Assembly: GCA_964472725.1 (NCBI GenBank)
Contig: CAYYLZ010000002.1
Location: forward strand, 1 to 64,000
DNA: 64,000 nt
Origin: RGIG6375 sp964472725
Lineage (GTDB): Bacteria > Bacillota > Clostridia > Oscillospirales > Oscillospiraceae
Reading direction: 5' to 3'
Shown here: positions 15,156 through 24,470 of the stretch, one piece after another
Layout of the letters: every line of letters begins with the position of its first letter
How positions within the stretch are numbered: the first letter of the stretch is position 1
Made by a program: the position numbers and the translations under genes
Notes under the pieces: model-generated
The model's database searches: none
What the model saw: the letters and a program-made list of their open reading frames with translations, nothing else
What the model was told of the DNA's origin: nothing

Positions 15156-16425
15156 AGAAATGTACGCCCAGATGGGCATATCCAATGAAGTATACGAGTA
15201 CGGCGAGCAAATAATCGAGAAGCTGCGTCCCCGCTTTGACGAAATCGACCGCATTGCGGAATTCAATCAGGCCAAGGTCCTTTCCGCTATGCAGAAAAAC
15301 CGCGTAAACGCAGCGCATTTTGCCGCCACTACCGGCTACGGTTACAATGACGGCGGCCGTGAAACTTTGGAAAGAGTATATGCCGACACTTTCCACACCG
15401 AAGCTGCCCTTGTACGTCCTCAGATAACCTGCGGCACACACGCTCTCGCAGTCGCGCTTTCCGCAAATCTTCGCCCCGGCGACGAGCTGCTTTCTCCCGT
15501 GGGCCGTCCCTATGACACACTCGAAGAGGTCATCGGCATACGTGAGTCCATCGGTTCTCTCAAGGAATACGGAGTTACCTATCGTCAGGTTGACCTGCTG
15601 CCCGACAGCAGCTTCGACTATGAAGGTATTCGCGCCGCTATCAACGAGCGCACCAAGCTGGTAACTATTCAGCGTTCCAAGGGCTACCAGACACGTCTTA
15701 CCTTCTCCTCCGAAATGATCGGCGAGCTTATTGCGTTTATCAAATCCATAAAGCCCGACCTTATCTGCATGGTGGATAACTGCTACGGCGAGTTCGTGCA
15801 GACCATTGAACCCTCCGATATGGGCGCCGATATGATAGTCGGCTCCCTTATTAAAAATCCCGGCGGCGGTCTTGCTCCCATCGGCGGATATATCTGCGGC
15901 ACCGCCAAGTGCGTCGAGCAGTGCGCTTACCGTCTCTCCGCTCCCGGTCTTGGTCAGGAAGTAGGCGCAAACCTTGGCTTGCTGCCCTCTTTCTATCAGG
16001 GCTTCTTCCTTGCTCCTACCGTTACCGCAGGTGCTCTTAAGGGTTCGATTTTTGCCGCCAATGTATATGAAAGCCTTGGTTTCAGGGTTGTCCCCAATTC
16101 TACCGAGCCTCGCTATGATATCATTCAGGCTGTTGAGCTTGGCACGCCGGAAGGCGTTATCGCTTTCTGCCAGGGTATACAGGCAGCAGCTCCCGTCGAC
16201 AGTTATGTAACGCCCGTTCCCTGGGCTATGCCAGGCTACGATGCCGAGGTAATTATGGCAGCAGGCGCCTTCGTTCAGGGTTCCTCCATTGAGCTTAGCG
16301 CCGACGGCCCCATTCGTCCGCCCTATGCAGTATATTTCCAGGGTGGCCTTACCTGGTTCCACGCAAAGACCGGCATTCTTATGAGCTTGCAAAAAATGCT
16401 TGATGCCGGCCTTGTAAGTCTGTGA
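15145..16425 (+). CDS. methionine gamma-lyase family PLP enzyme (YnbB-like)
   Basis: A 426-residue PLP protein of the family annotated as methionine gamma-lyase or aluminium resistance protein (Bacillus YnbB). The motifs are HFAATTGYGYNDGGRE, CGTHAL, the cofactor lysine in GSLIKNPGGGLAP, and the C-terminal RPPYAVYFQGGL. The family is distinct from MetC/MetB; its true reaction is not settled, possibly C-S cleavage. In Firmicutes the gene usually lies near glnA or miaA; here it follows the CapA-like gene with an 11-nt overlap, so they are co-transcribed. ATG 15145 fits GAGG 7 nt upstream. Confidence 0.88.
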   Translation: MDTKEMYAQMGISNEVYEYGEQIIEKLRPRFDEIDRIAEFNQAKVLSAMQKNRVNAAHFAATTGYGYNDGGRETLERVYADTFHTEAALVRPQITCGTHALAVALSANLRPGDELLSPVGRPYDTLEEVIGIRESIGSLKEYGVTYRQVDLLPDSSFDYEGIRAAINERTKLVTIQRSKGYQTRLTFSSEMIGELIAFIKSIKPDLICMVDNCYGEFVQTIEPSDMGADMIVGSLIKNPGGGLAPIGGYICGTAKCVEQCAYRLSAPGLGQEVGANLGLLPSFYQGFFLAPTVTAGALKGSIFAANVYESLGFRVVPNSTEPRYDIIQAVELGTPEGVIAFCQGIQAAAPVDSYVTPVPWAMPGYDAEVIMAAGAFVQGSSIELSADGPIRPPYAVYFQGGLTWFHAKTGILMSLQKMLDAGLVSL

Positions 16426-16436
16426 CGCATTTTGAT

Positions 16437-16530
16437 TTACCCTAATTTTACGCTTAGTAAATTTACATTATTTGCATAATTCAACATATTTAATATTGAG
16501 TTATTTTGCGAATGTTATTTATTAGGGTAA
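16437..16530. repeat. long-range inverted repeat in the fhs upstream region
   Basis: TTACCCTAAT at 16437-16446 is the exact reverse complement of ATTAGGGTAA at 16521-16530, 74 bp apart, just upstream of the candidate -10. TTAGGGTAA also occurs at 82-90 before the peroxiredoxin gene. It could be a two-site operator for an unknown regulator. Confidence 0.4.
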
Positions 16531-16541
16531 CATGCTATAAT
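16513..16541 (+). promoter_or_regulatory. probable fhs promoter
   Basis: TGCTATAAT at 16533-16541 is an extended -10. The hexamer 17 bp upstream, TGTTAT at 16513-16518, is a poor -35. No THF riboswitch consensus was found in the 240-bp leader. Confidence 0.5.
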
Positions 16542-16665
16542 TTACTGGCGATACCTGTCTAAAGTCATTTTTGAACAGTACGCGCTCAGCCAAGCCGTCC
16601 GTTCTTAAATAATATATGAAGTAAATTGCTGCCGCACAGTTAAAGCCTAAAAGGAGGAAAAGAAA

Positions 16666-18429
16666 ATGCTTGACCCTACGATTTATAAGGATTGGCAAAT
16701 TGCCGAAGAAGCAGAAAAGACTCTCCCCTCTGTTGACGAATTCCGCGAAATGATGGGCCTTCTCCCCGAAGAGATCATTCCCTACGGCAAGACCCCCAAG
16801 CTTGATTTTATCAAGATCATGGAACGCCTTAAGGATAAGCCTAACGGCAAATATATAGAAGTTACTGCTATTACTCCCACTCCTCTCGGCGAGGGCAAGT
16901 CCACTACCTCCCTTGGTCTCATCGAAGGTCTGGGCAAGCTGGGCAAGAATGTAGGCGGCTGCCTGCGTCAGCCCTCCGGCGGCCCCACCATGAACATAAA
17001 AGGCTCTGCAGCCGGCGGTGGCAACGCTCTGCTTATTCCCATGACCGAGTTTTCCCTCGGTTTGACCGGCGATATCAACGATATTACAAACGCCCATAAT
17101 CTCGGCATGGTCGCTCTCAACGCCAGAATGCAGCACGAGAGAAACTATGACGACGCCAAGCTCAACGAGATTGGAATAAAGCGTCTCAATATTGACCCCG
17201 AGCGTATAGAGTGGAGTTTCGTTATGGACTTCTGCTGCCAGGCTCTTCGCAAAATGGAGATCGGCCTTGGCGGTGGTAAGCTTGACGGCGCAAGAATGAC
17301 CACACGCACAAACATTGCCGTTTCCTCCGAGCTTATGGCTATCCTTTCCGTCGCCCGCGACCTTAAGGATATGCGTGAACGTATAGGCAAAATCGTGCTT
17401 GCTTACGATATGGACGGTAATCCTGTAACCGCCGAAGATCTTGAAGTTGCAGGCGCCATGACTGCATGGATGAGAAATGCCATCAACCCCACCCTCTGCT
17501 ACACTGTAGAGCATCAGCCCTGCCTCGTACACGCAGGTCCCTTTGCAAATATCGCCATCGGACAGAGTTCCATTATCGGCGACCGTCTTGCACTGAAGCT
17601 TTTTGATTATCACGTAACCGAGTCCGGCTTTGCAGCCGACATTGGCTTTGAAAAGTTCTGGAACGTAAAATGTCGTCTCAGCGGTCTCACTCCTCACGTT
17701 TCCGTTGTCGTTGCCACGATCCGCGCTCTTAAGATGCACGGCGGCGGCCCCGATGTAAAGCCCGGCCGTCCCTTGCCCAAGGAGTATGTCGAGGAGAACC
17801 TCGAGCTTCTCGAAAAGGGCTGCGAGAACCTGCTGCATCATGTAAACAACGTCAAGAAGAGCGGCATCAAGCCCGTCGTCTGCATCAACAAGTTCTACAC
17901 CGATACCGATGCCGAGGTTGCTCTTATTCGCAAAATCTGTGCAGAGAACAATGTTCGCTGCGCACTCAGCGAACATTGGCAGTACGGCGGCGAAGGCGCT
18001 CTCGAGCTTGCTCAGGCTGTTATCGACGCTTGCGAGGAGCCCGAAGAGCCCATCAAGTATCTGTACGAGTTGGACACTCCCCTGCGCGAGCGCGTTGAGC
18101 TTATCGCCAGGGAAGTTTACGGCGCAGACGGCGTAGACTGGACACCCGAGGCACTTGCAAAGGCAGAGCGTTTCGAAAATGATCCCAAATATGCAGATTA
18201 CTGCACAATGATGGTCAAGACCCATCTGTCTCTCAGTCATGATCCCAACCTCAAGGGAGTACCCAAGGGCTGGCGTCTTCCCATCCGCGACATTCTCGAA
18301 TACGGCGGCGCAAAGTTCCTCTGCCCAATGGCCGGTTCCATCAGCATGATGCCCGGCACTTGTTCCAACCCTGCATACCGCAGAGTTGACGTCGACCTCG
18401 AAACCGGCGCGGTAACAGGAATCTTCTAA
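16666..18429 (+). CDS. fhs: formate-tetrahydrofolate ligase, eukaryote-like type
   Basis: A 587-residue enzyme that makes 10-formyl-THF from formate, ATP and THF, feeding purine synthesis or the Wood-Ljungdahl methyl branch. The P-loop is PTPLGEGKSTT with Lys78; also visible are CLRQPSGGPT, IKGSAAGGG, HAGPFANIAIGQSSII, CRLSGLTPHVSVVV, KTHLSLSHDPNLKGVP and the end GAVTGIF. Compared from memory, these read like the synthetase domain of eukaryotic C1-THF synthase more than the usual roughly 556-residue clostridial enzyme. AAAGGAGG precedes the ATG. It is monocistronic, with its own promoter and terminator. No folD or fchA neighbours are seen. Confidence 0.95.
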   Translation: MLDPTIYKDWQIAEEAEKTLPSVDEFREMMGLLPEEIIPYGKTPKLDFIKIMERLKDKPNGKYIEVTAITPTPLGEGKSTTSLGLIEGLGKLGKNVGGCLRQPSGGPTMNIKGSAAGGGNALLIPMTEFSLGLTGDINDITNAHNLGMVALNARMQHERNYDDAKLNEIGIKRLNIDPERIEWSFVMDFCCQALRKMEIGLGGGKLDGARMTTRTNIAVSSELMAILSVARDLKDMRERIGKIVLAYDMDGNPVTAEDLEVAGAMTAWMRNAINPTLCYTVEHQPCLVHAGPFANIAIGQSSIIGDRLALKLFDYHVTESGFAADIGFEKFWNVKCRLSGLTPHVSVVVATIRALKMHGGGPDVKPGRPLPKEYVEENLELLEKGCENLLHHVNNVKKSGIKPVVCINKFYTDTDAEVALIRKICAENNVRCALSEHWQYGGEGALELAQAVIDACEEPEEPIKYLYELDTPLRERVELIAREVYGADGVDWTPEALAKAERFENDPKYADYCTMMVKTHLSLSHDPNLKGVPKGWRLPIRDILEYGGAKFLCPMAGSISMMPGTCSNPAYRRVDVDLETGAVTGIF

Positions 18430-18453
18430 TATAATCCATATAAAGCTCAAATC

Positions 18454-18485
18454 CCCCTGATAACCGGGTTATCAGGGGGATTTTC
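18454..18485. terminator. bidirectional terminator between fhs and icd
   Basis: A 12-bp stem, ATCCCCCTGATA with TATCAGGGGGAT, with loop ACCGGGT, then TTTTCTT. It lies between convergent genes; the minus-strand flank is also T-poor but usable. Confidence 0.8.
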
Positions 18486-19700
18486 TTATGCAGCGAGAAG
18501 CTCTTTAAGTCTTTCCGCAATAGTCTTTATGAATTCTTCCGTATTGACGCGCTTGACATCAATACCTTCCGCAAGGCCGGCAAGGTCTTTGGTCATAACG
18601 CCGCTGTTAAGAGTATCAAAGCAAGCCTGTTCCAGCTTATCGGCGTAAGCACAAAGCTCGTCAAGGCCGTCCAGCTCACCACGCTTGCGAAGAGCACCGC
18701 TCCACGCGAAAATCGTCGCGATGGGATTTGTAGAAGTTTCCTCGCCGTTGAGGTGACGGTAATAGTGGCGGGTAACAGTGCCGTGAGCCGCCTCATACTC
18801 AAACTTACCATCAGGAGAAACCAACACGGAAGTCATCATTGCAAGGCTGCCGAAAGCAGTGGATACCATATCGCTCATAACGTCACCGTCATAGTTCTTG
18901 CAGGCCCAAATAAAGCCGCCCTCGGAACGAATAACTCGGGCAACGGCGTCATCAATAAGGGTATAGAAATACTCAATGCCCAGCTCTTCGAAGCGGCTCT
19001 TATATTCCTCTTCGTAAATGCGCTGGAAGATTTCCTTAAAGGCTCCGTCATATACCTTGGAAATGGTGTCTTTGGTGGAGAACCACAGATCCTGCTTCAT
19101 CTCAATGGCGTAGTTGAAGCAAGAGCGGGCAAAGCTTTCAACGGACTTCTCATTGTTGTGCATACCCTGAATTACGCCCGAACCGAACATTTTCTGTATA
19201 GTCTGACGGCTCACCTTACCGCTTGCACCGGTAAACACCAGTTCGGCTGTACCGGGCTCGTCAGTGCGGAACTCCACAGCTTTATAAACGTCGCCGTAAG
19301 CATGACGGGCAATGGTTATGGGCTTCTTCCAATTCTTCACCACCGGCTTCACGCAGTCAATGATGATAGGTGTTCTGAACACAGTGCCGTCCATAACGCT
19401 GCGAATGGTGCCGTTGGGGCTCTTCCACATCTCCTTGAGCTTATATTCGCTCATGCGCTGGGCGTTGGGAGTGATAGTAGCGCATTTTACCGCTACCCCG
19501 AGCTTCTTTGCCGCTTCCGCGGCAGCAACGGTAACCTCATCATTGGTGCGGTCACGCTCAAGCAGACCCAAATCATAATACTCGGTCTTCAGCTCAACAA
19601 AGGGCAGAATAAGCTCGTCCTTTATCATACGCCAAAGAATACGGGTCATTTCGTCGCCGTCCATTTCAACGACGGGGACATTCATTTGGATTTTTTCCAT
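18486..19700 (-). CDS. icd: NADP-type isocitrate dehydrogenase (eukaryote-like type II)
   Basis: A 404-residue isocitrate dehydrogenase that converts isocitrate to 2-oxoglutarate and CO2. It belongs to the type II, mitochondrial-like group: VPVVEMDGDEMTRI at the start, CATITPNAQRM and SPNGTIRSVMDGTVFR (substrate Ser/Arg), then the NADP loop AAHGTVTRHYYRH and NPIATIFAWSGAL. The start is ATG 19700, 5 nt after GGAGG; an in-frame ATG at 19727 would overlap acn. It follows acn by 23 bp and is clearly co-transcribed, giving the oxidative branch to glutamate. Citrate synthase is not in the window. Confidence 0.95.
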   Translation of the reverse strand: MEKIQMNVPVVEMDGDEMTRILWRMIKDELILPFVELKTEYYDLGLLERDRTNDEVTVAAAEAAKKLGVAVKCATITPNAQRMSEYKLKEMWKSPNGTIRSVMDGTVFRTPIIIDCVKPVVKNWKKPITIARHAYGDVYKAVEFRTDEPGTAELVFTGASGKVSRQTIQKMFGSGVIQGMHNNEKSVESFARSCFNYAIEMKQDLWFSTKDTISKVYDGAFKEIFQRIYEEEYKSRFEELGIEYFYTLIDDAVARVIRSEGGFIWACKNYDGDVMSDMVSTAFGSLAMMTSVLVSPDGKFEYEAAHGTVTRHYYRHLNGEETSTNPIATIFAWSGALRKRGELDGLDELCAYADKLEQACFDTLNSGVMTKDLAGLAEGIDVKRVNTEEFIKTIAERLKELLAA

Positions 19701-19723
19701 GTTTTCCTCCATGAGATAAAGAC

Positions 19724-21985
19724 TCACTCCGCATGGCCGGCAGCGTAATAGTTCATAAGGCAGCCGTCCAACAGAATAGTGCGCTCATTATCGGTAAGGC
19801 CGGTTAGGTTAAGGGTTATATCCTCAACCTTATCGCCGCTGATAACTTTTGCTGGAATACGTTCAAGCTTATCGGCTATCGCTTTACGTATTCCGGGTAT
19901 AAATACATAATCGCCGGCATTGTAGTCGAAGGGAGTATCCTTGTCAATGGTAAAAGGTACAAGACCCCAGTTGATGCAGTTGCTGCGGTAACGTTTGGTT
20001 GCGTACTCATAGCAGATATTCGCGCCGCCGCCCAGCACCTTTTGGCAAGAGGCTGCCTGCTCACGGGCGCTGCCGTCACCGGGCTTCCTGGCAAATACGC
20101 AGGATACGATATCCGTGCTCTCAAGAAGCTTATCGCCATGGTCGCTTACCATGTTAAGCACGGCAAGAGCTTCCGCAGGCTTCTCCCCCGCTCTTCTCGC
20201 TTCGTCCATTGCGCGGATCGCCTTGGAGGCTGGCACGTACTCAGGCACACGGCGGGACAGTGCGAAATCGGAAAGGCGGATAGGGTTGGAACGATAGGAA
20301 GAGGTCTCGCCGGAGGGAATGAGCTCGTCGGTGGTGGTAACTTCATCGAAGATGACCGCCGCCAGCTTGCACAGCAGATTTTCTCCCATGGCATTGAAGT
20401 GGGGCCAATCGGTAATATTGGGGCCGAATTTCAGTTCCGTCTCTGGCTGAGCCTTACCGAAGCCGAAATAGATACGTTTATTATACGCAGAAGGATCGAA
20501 AACATATTTCTTTTCGGGGATATCGTACTCAATATCGGTAGCGGCGGTGATAACGCCGCCGTTAGCCGCGGTTGCGGCAATACTGCGTGCGTCCATAAGC
20601 GCAACAGCGGAAATCTGTCCCTCGCCGGGCTTGGAGCCTTCGCGGTTGGGGAAGTTTCTTGTTGCGTGACGGATACTCAAAGCATTATGACCGGGAGTAT
20701 CGCCTGCGCCGAAGCAAGGGCCGCAGAATGCAGGCTTTATGACCGCACCGGCTTCCATAAGAGTTTCGGCAGTGCCGTCACGAGTGATTGCCATGCCGAT
20801 AGGCATGGAAGAGGGATAAACGGAGAGATTGAAATAACCGTCACCAACGCTCTGACCGTCAAGAATTGCAGCCGCTTCGGTGAGATTATCGTACATACCG
20901 CCGGAACAGCCGACGATGACGCCCTGATCTGCAACGACCTTGCCGTCAACTATCTTATCGGTGAGCTTAAGCTCCACCTGGCCGCCCAACTGCTTGTTGC
21001 AGTCCTCCTGAACGCGGGTAAGGACGCCGACGGGATCTGCCTGCAGTTCCTTTACGGTAACAGCATTGGAGGGGTGGAAAGGCAGCGCTACCATACATTC
21101 CTGCCTGGAAAGGTCAACCTTTACTATTGCATCATAATAAGCGCAATCGGCGGGCTTCAGTTCCTTATAAGCCTCGGGGCGACCAACAGTTTCGTAGTAC
21201 TCCTTAACCTTATCGTCAGTTACCCAAACGGAGGACAGGCAGGAGGTTTCGGTGGTCATTACGTCGATACCGATACGGTAGTCCATGGACAGGCCTGCCA
21301 CGCCGGGGCCGGCAAACTCAAGTATCTTGTTCTTCACAAGACCGCCGCCGAACACTTCCGCGCAAAGAGAAATTGCAACGTCGTGGGGGCCTACGCCCTT
21401 GCGGGGCTCGCCCTCCAACCATACAAGGACTACCTGCGGCGCGTCAACGTCATATGTATTTTCCAGCAGCTGCTTAGCCAGCTCGCCGCCGCCTTCACCG
21501 ATACCCATAGTACCGTAGCAGCCGTAGCGGGTATGGCTGTCGGAACCGAGTATCATTGAGCCGCAGGAGGCCAGCATTTCACGCATAAACTGATGGCATA
21601 CGGCCTGATTTGCGGGCACGTAGATGCCGCCGTACTTCTTTGCGGCAGAAAGTCCAAAACCATGGTCGTCCTCGTTGATTGTACCGCCTACAGCACAAAG
21701 GCTGTTATGGCAGTTGGTAAGGACATAAGGTATAGGAAACCGCTTCATGCCGCTGGCACGGGCAGTCTGAATTATACCAACAAAGGTAATGTCATGGGAC
21801 ATGAGCGCATCAAACTTTATGCGCATCTTCTTAGGGTCGGTTGACTTATCGTGGGCTCGCATGATGGAATAGGCTATAGTACCCTCGCGCGCCTCATCGG
21901 GCGAGGCAAGACCCTTTGCGTCAGCCGCGTCAACTATGCTCTTACCGCCAAGGAGGTACACTCCCTTATCGTAATATTTAACCAT
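19724..21985 (-). CDS. acn: aconitate hydratase
   Basis: A 753-residue [4Fe-4S] aconitase converting citrate to isocitrate. Recognisable segments are GTINEDDHGFGLS, the substrate loop GSDSHTRYGCYGTMGIGEGG, iron-sulfur ligands in CSGGMYDN and in PAFCGPCFGAGDTPG, and the swivel-domain sequence YRSNCINWGLVPF near the C-terminus. The size and order of the motifs fit the clostridial hydratase/aconitase variant. AAAGGGAA lies before the ATG. Its neighbours pth upstream and icd downstream on the same strand suggest a pth-acn-icd transcript. The cluster makes it a good candidate to be oxygen-labile. Confidence 0.93.
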   Translation of the reverse strand: MVKYYDKGVYLLGGKSIVDAADAKGLASPDEAREGTIAYSIMRAHDKSTDPKKMRIKFDALMSHDITFVGIIQTARASGMKRFPIPYVLTNCHNSLCAVGGTINEDDHGFGLSAAKKYGGIYVPANQAVCHQFMREMLASCGSMILGSDSHTRYGCYGTMGIGEGGGELAKQLLENTYDVDAPQVVLVWLEGEPRKGVGPHDVAISLCAEVFGGGLVKNKILEFAGPGVAGLSMDYRIGIDVMTTETSCLSSVWVTDDKVKEYYETVGRPEAYKELKPADCAYYDAIVKVDLSRQECMVALPFHPSNAVTVKELQADPVGVLTRVQEDCNKQLGGQVELKLTDKIVDGKVVADQGVIVGCSGGMYDNLTEAAAILDGQSVGDGYFNLSVYPSSMPIGMAITRDGTAETLMEAGAVIKPAFCGPCFGAGDTPGHNALSIRHATRNFPNREGSKPGEGQISAVALMDARSIAATAANGGVITAATDIEYDIPEKKYVFDPSAYNKRIYFGFGKAQPETELKFGPNITDWPHFNAMGENLLCKLAAVIFDEVTTTDELIPSGETSSYRSNPIRLSDFALSRRVPEYVPASKAIRAMDEARRAGEKPAEALAVLNMVSDHGDKLLESTDIVSCVFARKPGDGSAREQAASCQKVLGGGANICYEYATKRYRSNCINWGLVPFTIDKDTPFDYNAGDYVFIPGIRKAIADKLERIPAKVISGDKVEDITLNLTGLTDNERTILLDGCLMNYYAAGHAE

Positions 21986-21999
21986 TATTCATTTCCCTT

Positions 22000-22596
22000 T
22001 CAGCCGTTGTACTTATTCATCGCTGAATTTACACCGTTTTCAATTATCTCTTCCACGGCGTCAAGAGCCACCGCGGCAGCCTCGTTGATAACCTTGAAAT
22101 CGGCATCGTTAAGCTTACCGATAACCCAGTCTATAACGTCATAATCCGGGTGCGGCGGCGCACCTATGCCAATTTTAACGCGTGGGAACTGGTCGGTTCC
22201 CAGCTTGGCGATAATGCTCTTTATACCGTTATGACCTCCGGCGCTGCCGTTTCTCTTGACACGCAGCTTGCCGATGGGCAGCGACATATCGTCAAAAACC
22301 ACGATGATACGCTCTGCAGGTATCTTATAAAACGCGGCAGCGGGAGCAACCGCATCGCCGCTGAGATTCATATAGGTCTGTGGGCGCATGAACAGCACAC
22401 GCTCTCCGCCAAATTCCGCCACATTGGTAAAGGCGTGGAATTTGAGCTTATTTGTCTTTATGCCGCGCTTATCTTCCAGCACAGACGCGGCCATAAACCC
22501 CGCATTATGGCGGGTTCTCTCGTATTTACTTTCCGGGTTACCGAGGAACGCCACTATCCAGCGGGGTCCTCCTCCGTCTTTTCCTTTGAAAAACAT
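22000..22596 (-). CDS. pth: peptidyl-tRNA hydrolase
   Basis: A 198-residue Pth that frees tRNA from drop-off peptidyl-tRNA in the cytoplasm. It has FLGNPESKYERTRHNAGF with the catalytic His and Asn, MRPQTYMNLSG, FDDMSLPIGKLRV and SAGGHNGIKSI, all in family order. Length is normal. The start is ATG 22596 rather than the adjacent GTG 22599, because AGAGG lies at good spacing. It ends 14 nt before acn, so it is the likely first gene of a three-gene transcript. The opening GLGNPG is changed to FLGNPE, a mild variation. Confidence 0.96.
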   Translation of the reverse strand: MFFKGKDGGGPRWIVAFLGNPESKYERTRHNAGFMAASVLEDKRGIKTNKLKFHAFTNVAEFGGERVLFMRPQTYMNLSGDAVAPAAAFYKIPAERIIVVFDDMSLPIGKLRVKRNGSAGGHNGIKSIIAKLGTDQFPRVKIGIGAPPHPDYDVIDWVIGKLNDADFKVINEAAAVALDAVEEIIENGVNSAMNKYNG

Positions 22597-22712
22597 CACG
22601 CTAACCTCTTATACACGTAATAATTAATAATTTTACCACAGCTTATAGCTAATTGCAAAACCTTTTGCGGTTTACAAGAAAATAAACGCATATCCACCCT
22701 TTCAATTTTTTC

Positions 22713-22741
22713 TTGACATTGCAAAAAGCGTATGCTACTGT
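22713..22741 (+). promoter_or_regulatory. promoter of the GntR-ABC operon
   Basis: TTGACA (22713-22718), 17-bp spacer and TACTGT (22736-22741), 130 bp before the first gene of the operon. Confidence 0.7.
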
Positions 22742-22751
22742 ATTAATACAG
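22738..22751 (+). promoter_or_regulatory. palindromic operator candidate for the GntR-type regulator
   Basis: CTGTATTAATACAG is a perfect 14-bp palindrome overlapping the -10 and the expected transcription start. GTAT/ATAC half-sites are typical of the GntR family, and YtrA-type regulators repress their own operons from such sites. Confidence 0.6.
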
Positions 22752-22872
22752 CTATTACAGTTCGTACATTAGTAAGATGCTGCATACCTTGTGGAGAGAA
22801 TACCGCGGAAGATACGTTACGCAAAACCAATATCTTTCGCGGCATTTGATCCATCACTGCGGAGGTGCTGAA

Positions 22873-23166
22873 ATGAGCGTATTTTTCAACATGGCAAGCC
22901 TTGTGCTCGGCCTTGCGGCGTGGGTGCTTGCCTGCATTGCTGTAATCAAACGAAAGCCGCAGAACTTCTCGTTTCTCAGCTTCACATTCTGCGTCCTGTC
23001 CCTTGTATTTCAGCTTTGCGAAATAAACAATCGTGTGAATATGGGTGATTTCTCCGCGATAATGGATACCATACGCGCCGTTGTTCTAGCTTCTGCCATT
23101 ATGAGCGGCGTAACCATCGTGCTGAACCTTACCGCACTTATAAGAGCGGGAGGCAAAAACAATTAA
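22873..23166 (+). CDS. small three-segment membrane protein
   Basis: A 97-residue hydrophobic protein with segments near 3-24, 30-48 and 64-88 and a basic C-terminus. No family recognised. GGAGGTG 8 nt before ATG 22873 decides the start; the open frame extends upstream to 22777. It is the first gene behind the operator-bearing promoter of the GntR-ABC transporter operon, so it is probably an accessory of that system. Confidence 0.7.
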   Translation: MSVFFNMASLVLGLAAWVLACIAVIKRKPQNFSFLSFTFCVLSLVFQLCEINNRVNMGDFSAIMDTIRAVVLASAIMSGVTIVLNLTALIRAGGKNN

Positions 23167-23186
23167 CGAAACACATCAATACGACC

Positions 23187-23202
23187 GGCTGCCACGGCAG
23201 CC
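23187..23202 (+). repeat. perfect hairpin before the GntR gene
   Basis: GGCTGCC AC GGCAGCC, a 7-bp inverted repeat, 5 nt before the ribosome site GGGAGGTG. It could insulate translation of the regulator or act as an mRNA processing point. Confidence 0.45.
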
Positions 23203-23220
23203 AACGGGAGGTGAAAGTTT

Positions 23221-23576
23221 TTGATAAGCATCAATTACCGGGACGGCCGACCTATTTATGAGCAGGTCAAGGAGGGTATCTGCCGCCTTATTACCAGCGG
23301 CGCAATCAAGGAAAACGAAAAGCTGCCCTCAGTGCGAGAGCTTGCAAGCTCCCTCGCCATCAATCCCAACACTATCCAGCGCGCCTATAAGGAGCTGGAG
23401 GCCGAGGGATACATCTACTCCGCTGCCGGAAAAGGCTCATTTGCCGCTCCTGCATCAGAAACTACAAACATGAAAAAGAATGAGCTTCTTTCCGCGCTGG
23501 ATAAAACTCTTGCAGAGCTTTTTGAACTGGGCATGACCGAAGCGGAGCTCATCGACCACATAAAGGAGGTAAAGAA

Positions 23577-23580
<4 letters not shown>
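23221..23580 (+). CDS. GntR-family regulator, YtrA subfamily
   Basis: A 119-residue repressor: a winged helix-turn-helix (about 8-75, RPIYEQVKEGICRLITSGAI then LPSVRELASSLAINPNTIQRAYKELEAEG) with only a short C-terminal tail. This is the YtrA subfamily, which lacks a large effector domain and usually controls an adjacent ABC transporter. The start is TTG 23221 after GGGAGGTG. The stop overlaps the ATG of the ABC ATPase (ATGA). It probably binds the palindrome at 22738 and so controls its own operon. Related systems often respond to cell-wall-active peptides. Confidence 0.9.

Positions 23581-24444
<864 letters not shown>

Positions 24445-24470
<26 letters not shown>

Noticed and set aside
16426..16665. 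THF riboswitch before fhs
   Set aside because: No match to the conserved core was seen; the stretch is AT-rich with only an inverted repeat.
16522..18450. Minus-strand open frame of 642 codons opposite fhs
   Set aside because: Antisense shadow; fhs has full motif coverage and a strong ribosome site.
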